64,000 nucleotides of DNA, from positions 620,001-684,000 of the forward strand of contig NZ_MJIC01000010.1 in the NCBI RefSeq assembly GCF_001758465.1, written 5' to 3'. Below, one piece after another: positions 58,452 to 64,000 of this stretch (position 1 is the stretch's first letter; each line of letters opens with the position of its first letter). This DNA is from Marisediminitalea lipolytica. GTDB lineage: Bacteria > Pseudomonadota > Gammaproteobacteria > Enterobacterales > Alteromonadaceae. The notes under the pieces were generated by a model that was not told the DNA's origin, made no database searches, and saw only the letters and a list, made by a program, of their open reading frames with translations. The position numbers and the translations under genes are program-made.

Positions 58452-61400
58452 CATTGGAAGCCAGCGCCTGATTGTGAACTTCCAGTAATTCATCGATACG
58501 TTCTACTGCCATGGGCCGGTAAAAGTAATATCCCTGAAAATCATTGCAACGCTGCTCTTTCAAAAACTGAAACTGCGCCTCCGTTTCAACCCCTTCAGCT
58601 ATGGTTTTCAAACCCAGCGTTGAAGCCAGCTCGATGATGGTGGAACAAATTTTGGCATCTTCTTTTAAGCTGGCACATTCGAGCACAAATGAACGATCAA
58701 TTTTAAGGACGTCAATAGGCAGGTTTTTCAGGTAATTGAGAGACGAATAGCCAGTCCCGAAGTCATCAATGGAAATGGCGATATTGAATCCTTGTAGTAC
58801 CTGAAGTACCTGAATACAGCGGTCCATATCATTAAGGAACACGCTTTCTGTGACTTCAAATTCTATCCATTCTCCCGGGATAGCAAATTCTGCCATGCAT
58901 TTGTTCAGGTAGGGCAGGAACGTTTCTGATAACAAATGTTTGCCGGATAAATTAATCGACACTCGCGGCGTATTGTTAAACCGTTTATGCCAATTGGCCA
59001 GCTGGCTAAATACCAGTCGCAGGATCAATTCTTCCAGCGCAATGATCTGGCCGGATTCTTCTGCCACCGGGATGAACTCCGCAGGCGAAGTAAATTTCCC
59101 TGGCGACAGTTCCAGCCTCACCAGCGCCTCAAGTCCCGTCATCTGTTGGTCTTTATTGACTTTAGGCTGATAGAACATGTGAAACTGGGTACCGGCCTGA
59201 ATGGCCAGACGCAGGGTCTGTTCAAAGTTAAATTGTTCAGATGCATCGCTGGCCATGCTGCTTTGGAAAATTTTAAAGTTATCCCGACCCGCCTGTTTGG
59301 CGTTATACATGGCGATATCAGCCTGCTGAATCAGGGTCATCGGCTGGCACGTGTTATCAGCGGTGAGGCTGATACCGATGCTGGTAGGGATCCTAAGCTC
59401 CCGGCCACTTAACACAACGACTTCACGCATCACCTGTAAAATCTTGGTGGCGCTGGTAACAACGGTTTGTTCGTTGTGATTGCCACTCATCATGATCACA
59501 AATTCATCGCCGCCCCAGCGGCAAATGGTGTCTTTTTCTCGGGTGACGTTGACTAAACGAGTGGCGACTTCCATTAACAGTTCATCGCCGGCTTTATGCC
59601 CAAGGGTATCATTAATTTTTTTAAACCGATCGAGGTCAAGAAAAAATACCGCTACAGTCTCATCGTCCTGATGCAGGTTACGTATCGTTCGTTGTAAAGC
59701 GTCTAAGAAATAGGTTCGGTTATATAAGCCAGTAAGGGGATCGCTGTAAGCCAGCTCCCGCAGCTTTTCCTGTAAACGGCGTTGTCGGGTGACATCACGA
59801 ATATGCAGGGTGAATTCGTTATTGATACTGCTACCAAAGCTGGTGCCGGTAATGGTGATTTCTGCCGGAAAGGTATCACCAGTAGAGCGTTTAAGCAGCA
59901 ATGTGTTACGCCGGTTAATAATCAGTCCACCAGAGGTAACAAACTTACTTTCCAGACTTTCAGTGACGGCTTCACGATCTTTATCGAGAATAAACAAATC
60001 AATAAAATTGCGTTTAAGCACCTTACTTTGCAAGCAGCCAAAGGCCCGTTCAGCAGCGGGATTAAACTCAATGATTTGTCCATCCAGATTAATGGTAACA
60101 ATACTGTCCATAGCCGAGTTAAGAATAGCACTCTTGCGTTTCTCACTGCTTTTAAAGTCGCTGAGAGTCTTATCCCGCTGGGTCATTTCGTGCTGCACAC
60201 GCTCGATAACCCGGTTGTATTGTTTAGCGATTTGGCCAACTTCAGTAAACGGCTCTTCCGGGACACGCTGATTAAAGTTTGCCTCGCGCTCCTGTGCATC
60301 CATCGAATTAAGCAGATCTAATAATTCTGTGGTGGCTTTATGTTCGGTAATATTCATCCCCAGGTACTCTTGTTCCGGGGACACGCGTAAAGGGATAAAG
60401 CGATTAATACTATGCAAAGCAATCCACGCCAGTAAAAAACTGTACAGGCCAACTACAACAATGCCCAGTACCTGGCTCCATAACAGACTCCAGAAACTTG
60501 CCGAAAACATCTCGATAGCGTTATGGAACAGTGCTACAGCCAGGGTTCCCCAAATGCCAGCGAATAAATGCGCCGGTACCACACCCAGAGCATCATCAAG
60601 GCGTAAGGTGAGCAGTAACCGTTCGCCGCCATACATAATAAGGCCAGCTAAAATACCAATCAGCGCCGCGGAGCCTGAACTAACCACATTAGCGCCCGCT
60701 GTAATAGCCACCAAACCGGCGATTACGCCATTCAGCATGATACTGACATCAAGATACCGATGACGGGCAACAAACAGGGCACTGGCACTCAAGCCACCAA
60801 AGGCGGCAGCCAGACAGGTATTCACTAAAATCAGCGGTACCTGATCGTTAAACTCAAGGGTACTGCCACCATTAAAACCAAACCAGCCCAGCCAGATCAG
60901 TAAAGTGCCCATAACAGAAAGTGGTAAATTGCTACCCGCCGGGAAGGTTTTAGTGCTGTCGAAGCGACCGGTTCTGGCGCCCAGAACCATAATTGCCGCC
61001 AGGCTTACCCAGCCGCCGACTGAGTGAACTACTGTCGAGCCGGCAAAATCGATGAAGCCCTGAGTTTCAAGCCAGCCCGGATTTTCAGGGTTAAACAAAG
61101 AACTCCAGGCCCAGTGACCTACAAAAGGGTAAATGAGTGAGCAAAGCACCACGGTAATCACCAGATAACCGCGATAAGACATTCTTTCTGCCACGGCACC
61201 CGATACCAAAGTAGCGGTTGTACCACAGAACATCAGTTGAAAGAGAAAAAAGCTGTACTGCCAGGGGGAGTGGGTTGCACCAAAAAGGAACTCTGATGTA
61301 CCGAAATAGCCCATTGTTGTCTGACCAAACATGATGGCAAAACCAAAAGACCAGAACAAAATGGCCGACACGATAAAGTCGGACAGGTTCTTGGCGGCTA

Positions 61401-61506
61401 CGTTGATACTGTTCTTACTGCGAACTTTGCCCGTTTCAAGGCATAAAAAGCCTGCCTGCATACAGAAAACCAAAATTGCAGCAAATAAAAGCCAGGCCGT
61501 ATCCAA
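58438..61506 (-). CDS. Ammonium transporter fused to HAMP-like, PAS, GGDEF and EAL domains
   Basis: About 1022 residues. Residues 1-375 are an Amt/Rh channel of about 11 helices with both pore histidines (His161 in TVVHS, His313 in VPAHL), WFGFNGGS and GIWGTL. After a HAMP-like linker (about 388-450) come a PAS domain (about 455-573), a GGDEF domain (about 580-748; GGDEF at 665-669, product-inhibition site R656-x-x-D659) and an EAL domain (about 765-1010; EAL at 793-795, with INLSG, VTES, DDFGTG, KIDRSF and AEGVET). So it may sense ammonium and make and/or break cyclic di-GMP. No glnK or glnB gene is adjacent, unlike amtB. Start: TTG at 61506, with AAAAGGA nine bases upstream and homologous DTAWLL; an in-frame GTG at 61542 is the alternative. 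Confidence 0.93.
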   Translation of the reverse strand: MDTAWLLFAAILVFCMQAGFLCLETGKVRSKNSINVAAKNLSDFIVSAILFWSFGFAIMFGQTTMGYFGTSEFLFGATHSPWQYSFFLFQLMFCGTTATLVSGAVAERMSYRGYLVITVVLCSLIYPFVGHWAWSSLFNPENPGWLETQGFIDFAGSTVVHSVGGWVSLAAIMVLGARTGRFDSTKTFPAGSNLPLSVMGTLLIWLGWFGFNGGSTLEFNDQVPLILVNTCLAAAFGGLSASALFVARHRYLDVSIMLNGVIAGLVAITAGANVVSSGSAALIGILAGLIMYGGERLLLTLRLDDALGVVPAHLFAGIWGTLAVALFHNAIEMFSASFWSLLWSQVLGIVVVGLYSFLLAWIALHSINRFIPLRVSPEQEYLGMNITEHKATTELLDLLNSMDAQEREANFNQRVPEEPFTEVGQIAKQYNRVIERVQHEMTQRDKTLSDFKSSEKRKSAILNSAMDSIVTINLDGQIIEFNPAAERAFGCLQSKVLKRNFIDLFILDKDREAVTESLESKFVTSGGLIINRRNTLLLKRSTGDTFPAEITITGTSFGSSINNEFTLHIRDVTRQRRLQEKLRELAYSDPLTGLYNRTYFLDALQRTIRNLHQDDETVAVFFLDLDRFKKINDTLGHKAGDELLMEVATRLVNVTREKDTICRWGGDEFVIMMSGNHNEQTVVTSATKILQVMREVVVLSGRELRIPTSIGISLTADNTCQPMTLIQQADIAMYNAKQAGRDNFKIFQSSMASDASEQFNFEQTLRLAIQAGTQFHMFYQPKVNKDQQMTGLEALVRLELSPGKFTSPAEFIPVAEESGQIIALEELILRLVFSQLANWHKRFNNTPRVSINLSGKHLLSETFLPYLNKCMAEFAIPGEWIEFEVTESVFLNDMDRCIQVLQVLQGFNIAISIDDFGTGYSSLNYLKNLPIDVLKIDRSFVLECASLKEDAKICSTIIELASTLGLKTIAEGVETEAQFQFLKEQRCNDFQGYYFYRPMAVERIDELLEVHNQALASNVTEA

Positions 61507-61617
61507 ATCTACTATTCCTTTTGCAGTACTGTGCAAAACCACAAAATACTTAGTTTAAATTTGAAGCATGAGTCATGCCATGCGTTAATAAAAATGAATG
61601 ATTTGTTAAAGAACATC

Positions 61618-61631
61618 TGAATACGTATGCA
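61618..61631. promoter_or_regulatory. LacI-family-like operator between the Amt and amylase genes
   Basis: TGAATACGTATGCA is a near-perfect 14-bp palindrome (6 of 7 pairs) centred on CG, the usual form of LacI/GalR-family operators. A LacI-family gene is encoded at the right edge. A second palindrome, TTGTTAACAA (61674-61683), lies 50 bases downstream. The rest of 61543-61815 holds no gene. Confidence 0.4.
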
Positions 61632-61687
61632 CAATGTTGGCGTCATAAGGAACAGTGGTTAGTATTTATGGTGTTGTTAACAAGGTG

Positions 61688-61712
61688 TTATTGTTGTTCA
61701 GGTCAACAATAA
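61688..61712 (+). repeat. 9-bp inverted repeat next to the amylase start region
   Basis: TTATTGTTG (61688-61696) and CAACAATAA (61704-61712) flank TTCAGGT and end one base before an ATG at 61714. It may be an operator or an mRNA hairpin near the start of the amylase reading frame. Confidence 0.5.
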
Positions 61713-61815
61713 TATGTGGTTTCCCAATGACGTTACCCTTGTCATCGCAGTCACCGGCCCTTTTATGTTAGCTGAGGTGCTGGTGACTATTTACCTCAAA
61801 AATGGCGGTACCCAA

Positions 61816-63495
61816 TTGAACAGTGTTTTAAAGCCAGCCTGTTTGTCAGGCGCGACTCTGGTTGCAGTGTTACTTACTGGCTGTGGCGCAACAGAAAAAT
61901 CTAATCAGGTCGAAATCTATGGTAGTAAGGAACCCTTTACTGCTCAGGCTATCTATTTTGTGTTAACCGACAGGTTTGTTGATGGCGATCCCAGCAATAA
62001 TCATGAAACTCAGGGGCTAAATAATCCTACCTGGCAGTTACGTCTGGATGGCCCGGACGGGCAGTTTGCAAATGTCGGCTATATGGGCGGCGATTTGCAA
62101 GGGGTATTAAATAACGCTGATTACATCAGTGATATGGGCTTTACCGCGGTTTGGCTGTCGCCCATCCTGGATAATCCTGATGAAGCGTTTACCGGTGATG
62201 AACCCATTACCTTTGGGGGGCAGTTTAAAGACGGCGGTAAAACCGGTTATCACGGCTACTGGGCTACCAACTTTTACAAAGCGGATGAACACCTTATCAG
62301 TCAGCAGCTAAGTTATGCTGATTTTACCCGCGCCCTGCATGATAAAGGCTTAAAAACCGTCTTTGATATTGTCGCTAATCACGGTACGCCAAGCTGGACT
62401 ATGCCTGTTGATCAGCCGGGCTATGGTGAACTCTATGATGCTGAAGGTACCCTGGTGGCCGATCATATGAATCTGGCTCCCGCGGCCTTATCCCCGCAAA
62501 CCGAACCGTTACATGCCTTTTTCCATCCTTATCCGGATCTGGTTAAGTTATCTAACCTTAACGAAAACAATCCGGCAGTGCAGGATTACCTGATTAACAG
62601 CTATTTGTACTGGATAGAGCAGGGAGCAGACGCGTTCAGAATTGATACTATTCGACATGTTTCCCATGAATTCTGGCGCACCATGGCAGAGCGGATTCGG
62701 GCAAAGCACCCCGGGTTTTATATGTTTGGTGAAAGTTTTCAGTACGATGCCAATTTTATTGCTCAGCATACCCAGCCTAAAAATGGCGGAATCGCAGTTT
62801 TGGATTTTCCGCTACAAAAAGCCATGGTAAACCTGTTTGAATCCCCGGATAGTGATTATGGCAGTCTTTCAGAACACCTTTACCTGACCCATGGCCCTTA
62901 TCATAACCCCTATGAGCTCACTACGTTTTATGATAATCACGATATGGCACGTATGAACGCCAGTGACGAAGGGTTTATTGACGCCCATAACTGGTTATTT
63001 ACAGCGCGGGGAATTCCGGTGGTCTATCAGGGTTCTGAATTTGCTTTTATGCGCGGAACGGCAGAGCACCAGGGGAATCGTAACTTTATCGGGCAGTCAC
63101 GGCTTTATCAGCAACGCGACAATCCCATTCGTCAGGCGCTAAGCACTATTGCGCAAATTCGTAAAAATACGCCGGCCTTACAACGGGGGTTGCAATATAA
63201 CCTGAGCCTGGTGGGCAATCAGGCGATGTTTTACCGCGTGTTAGTAGAGCAAGGCGTCAGTCAGATTGCTTTGGTCATGCTGAATAAAAGCGACACACCA
63301 GCGCAGATGTCAGCCAGTAAGTTTGTTGAGTCAGGTACCTGGCAGGAGCAGGTAACCGGCCAGTCAGTCGTCGTTGATAATGGAGCGTTAACCAGTGAGG
63401 TGCCTGGCCATTCAGTGCGCGTGTTTGTGCGCAACGGGGCTGTAGCCAATCCTGCTTTTACCCAGGCCTTGCTGACTCAAATGAGCCGACAATAG
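61816..63495 (+). CDS. GH13 alpha-amylase-family lipoprotein
   Basis: A surface or periplasmic alpha-glucan hydrolase. All four GH13 regions are present: FDIVANHG, DAFRIDTIRHV with the nucleophile Asp, FGESF with the acid/base Glu, and YDNHDM with the transition-state Asp. From TTG at 61816 the N-terminus is MNSVLKPACLSGATLVAVLLTGC, a textbook lipoprotein signal (Cys23) although this TTG has only a weak ribosome site. The frame is open to ATG 61714, whose extra 34 residues would put a hydrophobic stretch in front of the signal; I think that less likely. Length is about 559 residues. Convergent with the LacI-family gene; probably part of a maltodextrin or starch locus that continues past the window. 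Confidence 0.87.
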   Translation: MNSVLKPACLSGATLVAVLLTGCGATEKSNQVEIYGSKEPFTAQAIYFVLTDRFVDGDPSNNHETQGLNNPTWQLRLDGPDGQFANVGYMGGDLQGVLNNADYISDMGFTAVWLSPILDNPDEAFTGDEPITFGGQFKDGGKTGYHGYWATNFYKADEHLISQQLSYADFTRALHDKGLKTVFDIVANHGTPSWTMPVDQPGYGELYDAEGTLVADHMNLAPAALSPQTEPLHAFFHPYPDLVKLSNLNENNPAVQDYLINSYLYWIEQGADAFRIDTIRHVSHEFWRTMAERIRAKHPGFYMFGESFQYDANFIAQHTQPKNGGIAVLDFPLQKAMVNLFESPDSDYGSLSEHLYLTHGPYHNPYELTTFYDNHDMARMNASDEGFIDAHNWLFTARGIPVVYQGSEFAFMRGTAEHQGNRNFIGQSRLYQQRDNPIRQALSTIAQIRKNTPALQRGLQYNLSLVGNQAMFYRVLVEQGVSQIALVMLNKSDTPAQMSASKFVESGTWQEQVTGQSVVVDNGALTSEVPGHSVRVFVRNGAVANPAFTQALLTQMSRQ

Positions 63496-63521
63496 CAATT
63501 ACTGGTAAGCTGGTGACGGAG

Positions 63522-64000
63522 TTAAGCCTGACAACCACAGGATTGTCTGATCACTAAAGAAGTGGGTAACAGGTGATCTCTGGTTGGCTGGCCTTCTATG
63601 GCCAGCAATAAGTTTGCTACCAGCATTTCGCCAGCCTGGGCCGTATTTTGTTGCACGGTGGTCAGGCCCGGCGTGGTAAAGGCGGCGATCTGAATATTGT
63701 CAAACCCCACTACGGCAACGTCTTCTGGCACTTTAACACCAGCCTGATTAAGCGCCTTTATTACCCCTACAGCTATTATGTCTGCGGCACAGACGATGGC
63801 ATCGGGCAGTGGTGTATTACTTTCAAGTAATGCATTGATAGCATGGTGGCCGGCATCTTCTGCTGAAATAGCGTCGTATTGTGCATGGCTAGCCGTGTCT
63901 TTTAGCGCGGCGAGAAAGCCTTCATAGCGACTCTGAAATTCAGGGGCTTTGTCGCCTGTATCGCCGATAAAGGCAAATCGCTCGTAGCCATGGGTCAATA
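63522..64000 (-). CDS. LacI-family transcriptional regulator, N-terminus cut by window edge
   Basis: The last 159 codons of a minus-strand gene that runs off the right edge; the helix-turn-helix is not in the window. The visible sequence is the C-terminal half of a periplasmic-binding-protein-like effector domain: FAFIGDTGD, SRYEGFLAAL, DAIVCAADIIAVGVIKAL, VPEDVAVVGFDNIQIAAFTTPGLTTVQQ and SLVIRQSCGC, all typical of LacI/GalR proteins. Next to a GH13 lipoprotein, it is likely a regulator of maltodextrin use, an inference from position. Confidence 0.88.
   Translation of the reverse strand, partial: LTHGYERFAFIGDTGDKAPEFQSRYEGFLAALKDTASHAQYDAISAEDAGHHAINALLESNTPLPDAIVCAADIIAVGVIKALNQAGVKVPEDVAVVGFDNIQIAAFTTPGLTTVQQNTAQAGEMLVANLLLAIEGQPTRDHLLPTSLVIRQSCGCQA

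Noticed and set aside
59782..60321. Open frames of 179 and 160 codons antisense to the Amt-GGDEF-EAL gene
   Set aside because: Sequence on the other strand is a well-supported PAS region. Antisense frames show no family pattern.

Overview
The window is ordinary, densely packed chromosome from a marine-type gammaproteobacterium, most likely of the order Alteromonadales (Alteromonas and relatives). This is inferred from gene content: SMC rather than MukB next to zipA and ligA, NlpI downstream of pnp, CysZ, ComEC/MsbA/LpxK/YcaR/KdsB in a row, a gltA / sdhCDAB-sucABCD cluster, and several gammaproteobacterial DUF families (DUF1244, DUF2062, DUF2878, DUF2919, DUF3429). I saw no tRNA, rRNA, insertion sequence, prophage or CRISPR array.

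Layout. 1-4.2 kb: a truncated hemerythrin-like gene, a phosphatase/lipid-kinase fusion, a divergent DUF2878-SDR pair and an unrecognised protein. 4.4-8.4 kb: a putP-proB-proA operon joining sodium-driven proline uptake to proline synthesis, with an 18-bp perfect palindrome over its promoter. 8.4-16.2 kb: an MscS-type channel, an HNH nuclease, pnp, DUF1244, cdd, nlpI, a secreted Sel1/HExxH protein and cysZ. 16.5-23.3 kb: smc-zipA-ligA (chromosome segregation, division, replication). 23.3-30.7 kb: DUF2062, then comEC-msbA-lpxK-ycaR-kdsB-SDR (DNA uptake, then lipid A and Kdo supply for the outer membrane). 30.7-39.2 kb: rimO, a serine hydrolase, GNAT, DUF2919, a small unknown, tcdA, lhgO, a glutathionyl-hydroquinone reductase and a pirin. 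39.4-42.8 kb: manC-cpsG (GDP-mannose precursor synthesis) and DUF3429. 43.0-54.6 kb: gltA divergent from sdhCDAB-sucABCD, a nearly complete oxidative half of the TCA cycle; the E3 gene (lpd) is not here. 54.7-61.5 kb: an EEP phosphodiesterase and a phospholipase D-VTT fusion, a SpoU methyltransferase, and an ammonium transporter fused to PAS-GGDEF-EAL. 61.5-64 kb: a GH13 lipoprotein and the end of a LacI-family regulator, probably the edge of an alpha-glucan utilisation locus.

The most interesting points are the Amt-PAS-GGDEF-EAL protein, in which every hallmark motif of ammonium channel, diguanylate cyclase and phosphodiesterase looks intact; the palindrome-controlled putP-proBA operon; the SucB with two nearly identical lipoyl domains; the PLD-VTT/EEP pair; the phosphatase-lipid kinase fusion; and the secreted Sel1-HExxH protein beside nlpI. 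No clearly new multi-gene defence or mobile system is visible.
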